Shown in pieces: positions 12,932 through 23,980 of a DNA stretch of 64,000 nucleotides. The DNA is from Phlegmacium glaucopus (lineage: Eukaryota > Basidiomycota > Agaricomycetes > Agaricales > Cortinariaceae). The DNA lies in NCBI GenBank assembly GCA_015039465.1, contig MU130533.1:62001-126000 (forward strand). The letters are read 5' to 3'. How positions within the stretch are numbered: position 1 is the stretch's first letter; every line of letters begins with the position of its first letter. The notes beneath the pieces are model-generated. The model ran no database searches. It was given only the letters and a program-made list of their open reading frames with translations, and was not told the DNA's origin. The translations under genes and the position numbers were made by a program.

Positions 12932-15035
12932 CTAAGCACCCTTTTGCCCAACGAATGAGAAAGACCCAGCCGCAAACCATCGCTCGTTGGCTTCCTTGAC
13001 TCGTTGTGCCGCAGTAGCACGATTGGTCAACTCAAATCCTAATATCACAAATGAGAGAGGACTGCGACATAATTATAAAATCCAAACCTTGTGCAGGAGT
13101 AACACTCAATGACGTTGCTGTACCCGAACTCTGGGAAGCCTGTGCGGATCTCGAAATAGCAGCCGTCCTGAGCTTGTTTGCTTTCGATAACTTGGCTGTT
13201 TCAAGGCATAAACATCAATGTCATAAAAGGGTTCAATTGGGCGAAGGAGACATACCGCGGCTCTTGGCTTCTCCAAGTCCTGCTCTGACTTTCCCTGTCC
13301 CTACGCCAATCATGCCCATGCCCTTTGTCTGATCAAACGCACCGACTTCCTCCTCTGCTTCTCCAAATGCCATGCGGTTTTGGAGTTTCCGCAGTTCGGT
13401 TTGAGCATAAGCCTCCTTGGCTTTACGTGCACTAAATTATATAACAAATGGGTCAACGATGAGTAGGCTGTAACTTAACGAAGGATGTGCTTGCCGTTTT
13501 CCACCTCGACGCTTTTTAGGACCGTCGTTTGGTATAGGAAGAGCTTTGGTGACTTTTGAAGGAGGTGGAGCCGCCAGTCTGTCGATGTGCTTCTCAATTT
13601 TATCTCGGAGGCCATCTCCATACGAACCTGTTCGAAATGATGTTGAAACCAAGGGTGGATATATCTAGCAAGGAAAGACAAACCATCCCGTCGTGACCTC
13701 TCGAGATCCATTCGAGCCGCAAGGACGCTCTTCGCACCTATAGTTCGTTGAATCTTAAGCTGATATTCAGGTGGAGTCTGCGTGACCAGTTCAGATTGGA
13801 ATATAAACCCTGTATGGCGCTTTTGGGTGGCTGTTGAGAACCCAGCAGTTATTTTTCTCTGAGCCCCAAGCAGCTGCGATTAGGGGACTGGGTAAGGAGC
13901 GCGTAAAAAGTTGAGGGCTGAAATAGACATACATGAACGTTACACGATGGCATCTTGGCAAGCCCTGCGAGACCACCAGCAACACCGAGCAGTTTTGCAG
14001 CTGTAGTAGTGCCAACGATAGCTGACAAATTGGGTGCAAGTACATTCATTCGAGAGCTGACATACATAAATATCTTAAAAAGGTCCGTTGGTGATAATCC
14101 TAAGAACATGACAAGTAAGCAACACACCTTTTTGCGTGCTTCCTCCAGACGGTCAGCAAGGTCACAAGCTCGTTCTACCGCAGCCCACTCTGGGTCCGAG
14201 AGTTGTTTGCCAGTGGTGGTGGTGGCTGTTACAACTACACTCATGATGATTGCAGGTGGGAGGACACCAGCAAGGTCGACTTTAGTTAAGTCCTGCAACA
14301 GGAAAGTAAGTCGAGAAACATATGCATGAGTCTCAACGGACCTGGCTGTTTGCTAGCACGCGGACTGATCTGATAAACATGGTGGGGTCTGTTACTAGTT
14401 GTTCAAGTTCGGGAAATTTGGGAGCATAGTGATCTCGAATAAACTAGGGGTCAAGAATGAGTGACAAGTTTTCAAATAATAATAAAAAGAGTAATCATTA
14501 ACCTTGTGCACGACAAGAATCTCGTTATCAACGTCAACGGATAGGTTGTTAGCTTGCACGATGATATTGTATTCAGGATTAAGATGAGCCGGGAGAGCCA
14601 TTTGAGCGTGAGGAGTGGGGTTAGCTTGAAATTTCTCAATCTCCTGTATTGTATTGTATAGCGTTAAAATTAAGTCAAGATAGAGAACGGGGGACGAACT
14701 TTTAGGATATCGGTCATCCGTTTACTGCCTTCGAGCTTTGCGATCTTATTCACATCCTCGATGGCGCCTAATTCCATGCGTTGAACATCTTCGGCATCCA
14801 ATTCTTCCGCAGGCTTTATTCCACCCTCCAATACCAACGCTCCAACTTCTAGGCGTTTACCATCAGGGCCGTCCGGTTGTTCGTCGTCGTCATCTTCCGC
14901 AGACATATCATGGTCTGAGTCGACAGCCTTACGCTTTAAAGCATTGGCCTCTGATTGATTGTGCTGGTCTTCCTGTTCATCTCCACCAGAGAGATCTTCG
15001 AGGTCTGCAAGGAGTTCGTCTGCGAGTCCACTCAT
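12932..15035 (-). CDS. PRP31: PRP31, U4/U6 snRNP splicing factor with Nop domain
   Basis: Core protein of the U4/U6-U5 tri-snRNP in the nucleus; its Nop domain binds the 15.5K protein-U4 snRNA complex. The start at 15035 gives [20 protein letters not shown] and an acidic N-terminus. Exons read through [139 protein letters not shown] and [18 protein letters not shown], the last being a basic segment like the family's nuclear localisation signal. The C-terminus matches the family ([17 protein letters not shown], final [10 protein letters not shown]). At least seven short introns. It converges on ISU1 (215 bp apart). Confidence 0.94.
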
Positions 15036-15184
15036 GTCATGAAAGAGAGCCGGATCGTGGGTATATGTTACCTAATTTAGCGAGAGGTAGCTTTACGTCA
15101 TGGATGGTGTCTGTCGTCATAGTTCACACGGTTAGTACTTAAAGGGCGCAGCTTGAAACCATTCCTTCCAATCCTCCTCCTCAG
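15036..15184. promoter_or_regulatory. 149-bp divergent promoter shared by PRP31 and the RCK2-like kinase
   Basis: Both start codons flank 149 bp, which must hold both transcription starts. The stretch contains no obvious TATA box. The regulatory role is inferred from the head-to-head arrangement. Confidence 0.55.
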
Positions 15185-17437
15185 ATGCCACCAGGTACTG
15201 GCGTGGTCGACGCTTTAAAAAGTATGGTTCTCATCGTTTCACACAGTCTCCTCCTTACCTTTTCTAAGATTTCATCCGACATGGTAAACACCACCATCGT
15301 AATATTTCACCTCCTCCTGCAGACACACGTGACTTACCCCAACATCAACCTCGAACCACCAATACTCCAGCAGCGCCAGTGACTGCCCAAACCGTTGTAA
15401 TCGAAGAAAGAAAGGAACAATCTACCATGACGACCTACAAAGGTCTCGAGAATTTCAAATTAGAAATCAAGATGGGAGAGTGCGTCTTCTATCACTTATC
15501 TATAATCTCTCCATATCTGATCTTTAAAGTGGTGCCTTTTCAAATGTCTTCAAAGCTCTCGAAATATCCACTGGAAACCATGTTGCTAGTATGTTCTCAC
15601 CTTTTATCTCTAATTTCTTATTAAACCATATATTCTTAGTCAAAGCCGTCCGCAAGTTCGAACTTAATGCATCTCAAGTGAGTTCAAACCCGTTTGAAGT
15701 ATTTCCCTTTTCCTCTTCATCCCACTAATTATTCACATTTCTTCCTTCATCTTTCGTAATATTTCCTCCCACGCGCGGCTTTTCATTCTTGCATGACAGG
15801 AAGGCGACAAACACTTGAATCCCCAGTTCAAGAAAAAGCCGCGCGTTACAGAGGTGCCTTTTCACCTTGGCCTCACATCGCGTGCTTTCCTATATTCCTG
15901 ATGCTTACTCTCTTCTACAGCGAGCAAATATCCTCAAAGGTATGTTATTCTTAATCTTATGTGCATCAACTTGCTCACGCAGCTCCAGAGGTACAAATCA
16001 TGCGGGGTACTTCGCATCCCTCTATTGTCAAACTGTATTCTTTTTTAGAATCAGCGGAACATTATTTTCTTGTCATGGAATGTGCGCATTAACATTTTTG
16101 AGTAATGTGCTAATTCTCACACACATAAAGTAATGGAAGGAGGCGAGCTTTTTCATCAAATCGTCAAGTTCACCTACTTCAGCGAAAATCTCGCACGTCA
16201 TGTCATTCTTCAAGTAGTCCACGGTATAAGATATTTGCACGAGGAACGCGGCATCGTCCATCGAGATATCAAGCCTGAAAACCTCCTCTATGAACCTATT
16301 CCTATCATCCCATCAAAGACTTTAATTCGTCGCCCATATGACGAAGAGAAGGAGGACGAAGGCGAATTCATCCCTGGCGTTGGAGGTGGAGGTATAGGAC
16401 GGGTCAAGATTGCTGATTTCGGTCTAAGTAAAGTCGTCTGGAATGAAGAAACGATGACGCCCTGCGGTACAGTGGGTTACACCGCACCAGAGATCGTGAA
16501 AGACGAACGATATAGCAAAAGCGTCGATATGTGGGCCCTAGGCTGTGTTCTCTATACTTTGCTCTGCGGATTCCCCCCTTTCTATGACGAAAGCATCAAC
16601 GTTCTGACAGAGAAAGTTTCAAGAGGATACTACACTTTTCTGAGTCCATGGTGGGATGATATTAGTGGTTCGGGTATGTTTTTGGTTTCTACCGCCCTCT
16701 ATTCATTTATCAAACGCCATGTAGCCAAGGACCTTATCACCCATTTACTATGTGTGGATCCTGCACAACGATACACGATCGATGAATTTTTGGTGCATCC
16801 CTGGGCTACCGCTGCCACTGCCCCTCCCCCACAGATGTCATCCGTCTATAGCCATATCAAGGAATTACGACCCTTAGACTCACCATTCCTCACCTCTGTG
16901 CGTGGTCGAGTACATGAAGGTCGAAGTCCAGGGGTCGCTACACTCAAAGAGGCCTTTGATATCACCTATGCCGTCCATCGAATGGAAGAGGAAGGCAGGA
17001 GGCGGAACTACAACGGTCGTGATGGCGCTGGTGCGCGTGGATTTTTGACTGGGTTGAATGAGGAAGATGAAGACGGCGGAGTTGATGAGGATGAGGGTGA
17101 ACCTGAGGAAAGCGAGCCTCATCGTCAGCCGTATCGTCAGCAAGAACATATGGACCAGCCACATCGGTCTGTAATGAATGGACAGTCAAGGCAGAAGGGT
17201 GGAGTTATCACTTTGGCCGGTGCTGGCACTGGCGCCAATGCTACTAAGACACGTTCAGCTGACAAACGAGCAGGTCACAAAGGATTCGAATTGAACATGG
17301 GTAACGCCACACTTCTTGGGCGGCGGCATAATAAACACAGCAGTCCGCTTGCAGGGAAGCCCATTGGATCCGGTAGTCCGTTGAAGTTGGACAGTCTGAG
17401 GATGGAAGATGTTCCTCTGACACACGCGAAGGATTAG
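15185..17437 (+). CDS. RCK2/Srk1-type stress-responsive Ser/Thr kinase (CAMK group)
   Basis: Cytosolic protein kinase most like yeast Rck1/Rck2 and fission yeast Srk1, MAPK-activated kinases of the osmotic and oxidative stress response. After a Thr/Gln/Pro-rich N-terminus the glycine loop reads KMGDGAFSNVFKALEISTG, then VAIKAVRKFELNASQ with the ATP-binding lysine. Later motifs are MEGGELFHQIVKFTYFSENL, GIVHRDIKPENLLYEPIPII, the long family insert ending IPGVGGGGIGRVK, IADFGLSKVVWNEE, CGTVGYTAPEIVKDE and VDMWALGCVLYTLLCGFPPF. An intron around 16675-16726 joins ISGS to AKDLI. The region after the catalytic domain is acidic and low-complexity and may carry the MAPK docking and phosphorylation sites. 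About seven introns. The GGGGIG insert and LLYEPIP motif are specific to the RCK2/Srk1 group. Confidence 0.92.
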
Positions 17438-20400
17438 CCGTTGGACCCATTGGGAGTATACGGTTATAGAGATGCCTTTTGACTCTACGTTCGCACTAAT
17501 TTATTACCTGCTCTTTGTTGTTATTGTAATACCATATATCCGCAGTACTTGGCTGCCTGTCAGAAGACAACCACAGGCTTTAAAGCATCTCATTCGTCTA
17601 ATGGGATTCTTAAAGCGCCTGAGTTAAGCATAAATTGAAGCTACTAGTCCTGCCTACCTAAATACTAATCAATTATAGCCATCGCACTGGGCAACTAGCC
17701 AGGAAACGCGGATAGTGTATTCGAAACCTCTTCTGTGTCCTTTTCAATTGCAAAGGAATCTAGACTCTGCCCAAGCGCCCGTCCACGGAAGGTTTAATCA
17801 GTGCATAATTCCGAGATAATGATAAAAAACCATACAGTTATGGACCAGATCAAGGGTTATGTCATTCCTTTGTAGTTTGCGAGAGAATCCGTCGTCATGG
17901 CGTTTTGTCTATAAGTTGGAAATCGAGGGGATTAAGGAAAAGTATGGCTGGGGGATCGACGAATATTGTCGAGGCGTCAAATCTTATTTTTAATTCATCC
18001 GTGGAGGCTTCTCCAATATAGGCAACATGCCGCAATCGCGAAAAAACATTTCAAGACTTTGCCCTATCTTGAAGTGCCGACGGAAGTCTTCAAGTACGAG
18101 ACCCCGTGAGATGCCGCCGACTTCGATTGAATGTAAACACGGTATACATCTGATATGGGTTGATGAGGGGGGTGGTAACAAAGATCGTTATCAATCTGTG
18201 GGAGAACGACAATGAAATGGCGATTGACAGGCGGGCAGATCATGTCCCAATATCACTTACTTTCAGGGATGAATTTTTTTGATTCAGAGGGGTTTGAGTA
18301 CCGTGACAACCGCCTGGTTAATCTGGTTGGCGGTTTGATCTAGGCTATGTAAGCGTAATCGGTCAGTGCTACCGAATGGACCTAAGGTATTTGCAAGTGT
18401 GTTTTTTGTTTTGTTTTGCGATGATAGAGCGTAAGTGGGTGAAAGGCGATTCCAGCGATCGTTATCCCATTTTCGTTAATGCCGTGAGATGAGAGGAGAT
18501 ACTGCAATCTTGGGGTGTTGTCATTATGATTATGACATGTATTTAATTCAGTCGGGAGAAACCGTGAATTTGAGGTCAAACAATAAAGTTCAAAGAAAAT
18601 GGGAGAGGTCCATATAAGCCTTAGACCAGGGTGTCTAATCAGAAAGTTGGTATGAGAATATGAACCTCACGTATTGCAGGATAAGAATAGAGCAAACCTT
18701 TTGGTGGGATCCCGAGTCTGCTTTTGGCGCTTGGATTATCGCAAAAGAAGGTTTTGCAAGAGGCTCGGCACTTGTTGTGGTTGAAAACCTTAACTTTGGT
18801 AAGGTTTCGTATCGTTTTTCTTTACGGCACCGGTGTTAAGTAGTACTTCCTGAAAAGGGATCAGCTGATTTGAGATAAGCTCTTTTCATCTTGGATCGTG
18901 TTTGTGCAGCTTTCCGGTATTTGTCTACCACCGTATCGCCTATGGTATGGTGTGGAGCAAGTCTACCCGGTGGTGTTATGAACTGATCGTTAATTTTCTG
19001 GAACATTGTCGCCTTGACGCTTTCTAGAAGCAAACGAAAAAGACAGGATTAATGTAAGTATCTCCATAAGATAAAAATAAACCAAGAATAATTTACACAC
19101 CCTTTGTCAAAATCAAGACGATTAAAAACAAGCTGTAAGGACTAACGATAAAACATCCTGCCGTATGCTGCGCACTGTGAAAATATATACTAATATGTTG
19201 TAGTACGGCTTGAGATTCGCACGATATAGTTGACCTGGGTATATAGCGCATTCTAGAAGTTATGAACATGCACATACTACCTTATTAATTATGAGGAATT
19301 TGAATACTCAAGAGAGGGTTTCGCCATCAGGACAAGATCGAACAGGCATTGAGATGAGAAAGCCAACCCAGTTATCCGGAGTGGGAGACCATCGTAAACA
19401 GATCGCTGTCATGCGCCGGTTCGCAACTCGTGCGTGGTCTCCTTGAGGCATTGAGAGACTGCGTCCCCGTAAAGAAAGTATATGTAACCCCGGAGTGAAA
19501 AGAGCCCTTAGGGTCGGAAAAGCCAGATAGGCTTGATTGCTTAATTCATATTCACTGAGCCTAGTCACGAGTGATTCGAAAAGAGGCAATGGTGAATACA
19601 TCACCTTTTGACTGCTAAGAAAGGACTGGGCTAATATCCGCTTTCATGTGGTGTAGTCCGAGGTTCACGTAGATAACTTGACACTATGAATTGTGGATGA
19701 AAGAAAGCCCAACGGCAGTAGGAAGTATTTTTGGGTGGGCTGGACCTGTTACCTGGTACTGGAGTCTAGACTGCCTAAATTGCATCGGGGAGTTATGGCA
19801 TCTGGAATGCAGTTGATTCAAGATCACACGTGATATGGTCCGTGCGTAGTAAATTTGAGTATAAAAGGTGAGTGATTATGTACTGACATCTTCATACTTA
19901 CCTTGATGGCATAAACTCCTTCAAGTACCTGGGTTTGTGGGCTGTGGAGATCCTCCATAGCACGGCGACCTTGTCCTCAGAGGGTGTCTGCGGCTTGTAT
20001 GGGCTTCGGCTCATGCACCGTCTCAATATTTTCCTGTCCCGCTTCGGCCACTCTGGCTGGGCGGGCTCTTTTTTTCGACTTTTCGGGCTCCTAACCCTAA
20101 CCCTATGTACATGTTCTTGGTTTAAAATAATAATATGGCATGGATATTTTTGAAAGACAACTAATTTGATAAGTTTTACCTGGAGCAAGTAGTGCTTACG
20201 TGCTTGCTCATAAAAATGTAATCCAACTCTCATGCTCTCTAAGTATCTGCGTTCCCGTCATTCGTTTTGCAAAGTGGCAGCAACATAGCAACACTGACAT
20301 TGACAATGTGTGATAATTCGGCCGCGTATCGTATCTCTGGGGCGTAAATTGGGGAATCACTATTGAGTAAGAGTGACTAATATGGCAGTCTGCGCTGTAC

Positions 20401-21170
20401 TGACTGCATGCAGTCCTATGATAGACAAGTGCTCATAAATTATCAAAGTTTAAAATATTGGTGTTACAGCCATCAGCTCCACTCGTTTGCATGTGCCGTA
20501 AGATAGATATAACAGCTGACACTGAGTTATCGACGGAACGGTACAACCGCGTTGAATCACTGATGTGGTCGTCCTGCCCCAGTATAAGTCGATTTCTATT
20601 ATTGGGCCTTCTAGTCATAGATGAGTAAGGTGTTAGAGAGGGTGTCAAAAAAATTCAAGTGCACTAGAATGGTCTTACCCATGATAGATAGTAACCTCTT
20701 TGTCAACTACATGAGAACGGTGATGTCCAACTCATTGGTAACTTATAGATGTCTTTGTTATTCCGCGGAGGATATATAATCGAGGGTCAAAAAATTGAAA
20801 GGATTTCGAGGGCTTGATCAGTCCGCACGTACATAATTAGTTGTTGCATGGGGGTATGTATGTCATTGGCCACGGATATTTGGGAATGGCTTGAACAAAT
20901 AAGTCACAGTAACCTTTCTCAGTCTATCCCAAATGGAATCAATCGAAGACTTCGTAACAAGTTGTCCTTCAATCAAAGAGATCTTGATCTTCGAGAATTA
21001 CCCTGAAGCCGCGGCCATTCTGCGGCAGAAGATTTGTACGATATCGATGGGAAAATGACAACTCGAGAAGAGCACCTGAGCAGGTCAAATGTAAAACGTT
21101 CCATTTTTGGGACAGATTGATTGCAGGGGTATCTCCGGGTGTTCCAGTGGTATATTTGTCGTTTTGACCA
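17438..21170. other. 3.7-kb gene-poor segment
   Basis: Only short frames are present. Two minus-strand pieces look mildly protein-like: 17990-18181 (HSIEVGGISRGLVLEDFRRH) and 18836-19011 (TPPGRLAPHHTIGDTVVDKY). I cannot join them into a gene or name a family. A telomere-like tract lies at 20091-20105. The kinase 3' UTR takes up the left end. This may be decayed sequence or a non-coding locus. Confidence 0.5.
20091..20105. repeat. Interstitial telomere-like repeat (CCCTAA units)
   Basis: The plus strand reads ctaaccctaaccctat, about two and a half CCCTAA units, preceded by a C/T-rich stretch (gggcgggctctttttttcga). TTAGGG is the usual basidiomycete telomere unit. Interstitial copies can mark healed breaks or insertions of telomere-seeking retroelements; chance is also possible for so short a tract. 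Confidence 0.6.
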
Positions 21171-21772
21171 TCAAGCAATGGCAAGCGCTATACATACACA
21201 TATCAGAGAATCCTAAGGAAAAGTGATGTCAGAAAAAAGTCTTACTAAGAGAAGAAAGCTATCTTTAAGTAAGCCCATACTTACATTATAGTACATTTCT
21301 TGAGCAACAACGTCATTATCCTCCCAGTGACAAGCTATGCCTGCTCTAGATATAGATTGCGAGTCAGATGAATTGACAAATAAACTAACGGTGACAAGGC
21401 AGAGACTCAGATACCCACCTGCCACCCTGACCACGATTTTCGTTGATTTGAGTCAGTACGATATATTTGCTAGAAAACCACGTGAAGTCATTCTAAGCAA
21501 AATGACAGAAAATCAAATGATGCAAGGGGGCTTACTCACAAGCCCCGAGGTTGAATTTCAAGCATTCTTTCCTTGACTCTTTCGCCTATCTCCTTGATCC
21601 ATGCCTTTACTCGGTCCCTGTCTTTCACATCAGGCCAAAGGCTACTCTGTAGAGTAGTAGACAAGAGCTTCTTCATGTAAGCCTTCAGTAGATCGTCATC
21701 AAACTTGAGACGGGGTGAAGGAGCAGGAGAGACATGAGGCGGTGGTGAGCGTATGCCAGACGCTTGTGCCAT
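21171..21772 (-). CDS. Tctex1-type dynein light chain (DYNLT family)
   Basis: Small light chain of cytoplasmic dynein, which links the intermediate chain to cargo. The start codon is the ATG at 21772 (MAQASGIRSPPPHVSPAPSP); an upstream in-frame TTG is not a start. The N-terminus is Pro-rich, then come LKFDDDLLKAYMKKLLSTTL and KAWIKEIGERVKERMLEIQP. Spliced exons add RGFKYIVLTQINENRGQGGR, AGIACHWEDNDVVAQEMYYN and DSLICVCIALAIA before the stop at 21171. The GQGGR and CHWEDNDV motifs and the terminal Tctex1 beta strand are characteristic. Three introns. About 135 residues, slightly longer than animal Tctex1 because of the N-terminus. It is divergent to PEX11. Confidence 0.9.
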
Positions 21773-21942
21773 AGAGACAGATAGCAATCAAGTTGAACAG
21801 ATTGCAGTACTGACGATGATACGATTTGAGGTCAAAGAGTCGACACCGGTTTGTTTGGTCTATATTTGGCATCACTAACATCAGGCTTTGGGCGTGGACA
21901 GTCATTAACACTGCTTGAGTCACTAAGTTGTCCGTCTTCAGA
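21773..21942. promoter_or_regulatory. 170-bp divergent promoter between dynein light chain and PEX11
   Basis: The intergenic space between the two start codons is 170 bp and includes both 5' UTRs. No specific element is recognised. Confidence 0.5.
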
Positions 21943-23376
21943 ATGTCTTCAGTATCATTTCCAAATCATCATAGGTCCTCAGATTCTCATGAAGACCAAT
22001 TCTATACCCCTGGGTTTGATAATAGTTCGTTTCAAATCAACCCACTTTCTTCCCATCCACCTCGAACACCGCGAACCTCAATCATTGCAAACGCTTCAAA
22101 CACTTACTCAAATGGAACATACGAAACAAAAGAAGATACTGAAGAAAAGGTGGACATTGAAGATATTGAAATTGATGAAGAGCAGGAAAAAGTCAAGGCA
22201 GCAGAGAGGAGGATCAGGAAAGAGGAAGTTTGGCGAGAAATGTTCCTCACTAGTGCCGGAAGAGATAAAGCTTTCGTGAGTGATAATATTAAGTCTAAGT
22301 TACTTGGTATCTTATTATCTATTTTCCAAACCAGAAACTTATCCAATATTCCATTCGGCTTGGGCTAGTATTCCACTTATCTCTAACAACTAGTCGATTC
22401 TTGCGTAGACCTACACGTTCACCATTGGAATTGGACATACTGAGGCGTCTGCAGTCAACAGCCTCTGGGTTATCCCTCACGAGGTTAGTCTTACTTACGT
22501 TCAACTCACGTATTTCACACTGACTCTTTACTATTTGCTATCTGTCAGGAAACTACTACTGCTATTTAACTGGCTAGGTCCTCTGACGGCCATCATGGAA
22601 CAACAAACCGTACCGTTTTCCGCGGAACAATCGACTGAAAAGGCCAAGAAAGTGCAAAAACCTTTCTTACATACTGTACTTTATGCACCTCCACCTGTGC
22701 TGCTGGAACTAGTTAATTCACTTGCAGACGATGTTGCGACGTGGTCAAGGCTAGGTCTTCTAGGCAAGAGGATCGGTGACCGTGCTGCGCGATTCTCGGA
22801 TTGGTGTTGGCTACTGGCTACTCTGGTTGGCCTTGTCGAAAATGGTGTAGAGCGTCAAATGATTGGCAGCTTACAATCGGAAAGTAAATGTTTTTAATTC
22901 GAAGTGTCTGTCGTTATTGTGCTGAAAATCCCGTTTCAGTCGAAAGCCGTTTATACGCAGAGTCTATGACGGGCGCCACTGCCAAGTCAAAAAAACCTGA
23001 GACATCGAAACAGGATGATAAGGAGCTATCGAGGCTTATAAAACAGAATTACTGGTTGCAAGTGACAAGGGCGAAGCTTCTAATGGACCTAATATTCGTT
23101 TGTGAGTGGAAAATCTGACTTCTGAACCCATTGGCTCTAACATGATGAATTTCCCACACAGCATACGAAATATTCGATGTTCAACGGGGTAAAGATGCTG
23201 TGAAAGCGTTCACCGGTCTCTCGGCTGCGATCTTGAGGTACGTCTTGTCTTGATTAAACATCTTCGGAGGTTGCGGATTTCTCATGTGCTTAAACCCGTC
23301 TTCTCGTAGTTCTGCAAAGCTTTTCGATCGCCATAAGAGTACACTTCTGAAGACCCTTATATCTTCTTCATCTTGA
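21943..23376 (+). CDS. PEX11: PEX11-family peroxisomal membrane protein
   Basis: Peroxisomal membrane protein that elongates and divides peroxisomes. The start at 21943 gives MSSVSFPNHHRSSDSHEDQF and a long acidic N-terminal extension (DIEDIEIDEEQEKVKAAERR). The PEX11 core follows: MFLTSAGRDKAF, then after an intron KLIQYSIRLGLVFHLSL, LQSTASGLSLTRKLLLLFNW and LGPLTAIMEQ. A central segment contains FSDWCWLLATLVGLVENGVE. The C-terminal part is NYWLQVTRAKLLMDLIFVSY, EIFDVQRGKDAVKAFTGLSA and AILSSAKLFDRHKSTLLKT. Five short introns. The N-terminal acidic extension resembles the PEX11C-like group. The 3' end converges on a small mitochondrial protein gene 161 bp away. Confidence 0.88.
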
Positions 23377-23537
23377 TCACTTATCTGCCTTCTAAAGTTT
23401 TCTTCTTCTTTGGTTACATACCCTGGCGCGGCTCTACGGGTTCAGACTTATACTTCGTTACTTTGCTTAATTTTTTTTTGGAATTGAATTCTTATGTTGT
23501 TTTTTAAAGCTATGTAGAGTGTTTGGAATGCGATAGA

Positions 23538-23893
23538 TTACTTCCACCATGGCCACCAGCGTGACGATTTCTTCAGGGAAAGATCAGGGATCGGTGCCGT
23601 TGGTGATTCCACTCGATTTCGTTGGAGGGCATCAATCTCGGCTTCAAGTGCTAAGACTTGTTGTGTTGCTTCTCGCATGTATTTGTCATGGGATAATTTG
23701 GACTGAGTCAACTGCAGACCCTGTAAGAACGGTGAGTTGACCGGTTGTGGTGTTTCAAATTGAGGACACAAACAAAAAATATAACGGATCCTAGAAGAAA
23801 TACGGGAACCATTGCTGGGAATGTCTCCGCGTACAATGTCGAGTAGGAAGACTTCGTAGCATAAGAACGAGAGTGCATCCTGTGGGACAACAT
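23538..23893 (-). CDS. Small predicted mitochondrial membrane protein, conserved-looking but unnamed
   Basis: Splicing one 53-nt intron (GTTTGTGTCC to TTACAG, about 23780-23728) yields a protein of about 100 residues. It begins MLSHRMHSRSYATKSSYSTL, which looks like a mitochondrial presequence. A single hydrophobic helix follows (FPAMVPVFLLGSVIFFGLQL), then a predicted coiled coil (SKLSHDKYMREATQQVLALE, AEIDALQ), a Pro-rich spacer and the aromatic basic end SSRWWPWWK. The start at 23893 is chosen because it opens the frame that splices coherently. The architecture suggests an inner-membrane assembly or organising factor, but I do not recognise the family. It is head-to-head with ARG3 (87 bp apart). 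Confidence 0.65.
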
Positions 23894-23916
23894 GAGAGTT
23901 GAAAGGCACGAGCCTT

Positions 23917-23936
23917 GGCGTGTGAAAAACTGAAAG
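23917..23936 (+). promoter_or_regulatory. 20-bp element upstream of ARG3, identical to a copy upstream of TVP38
   Basis: The sequence ggcgtgtgaaaaactgaaag occurs here, 45-64 bp before the ARG3 start codon, and again exactly at 25287-25306 before the next plus-strand gene. Identity over 20 bp in two adjacent promoters suggests a shared regulatory site or a copied promoter fragment. Confidence 0.55.
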
Positions 23937-23980
23937 AAACAGACAAGTTTCATTATTGGCCTCTAGCTAACACATCCATA

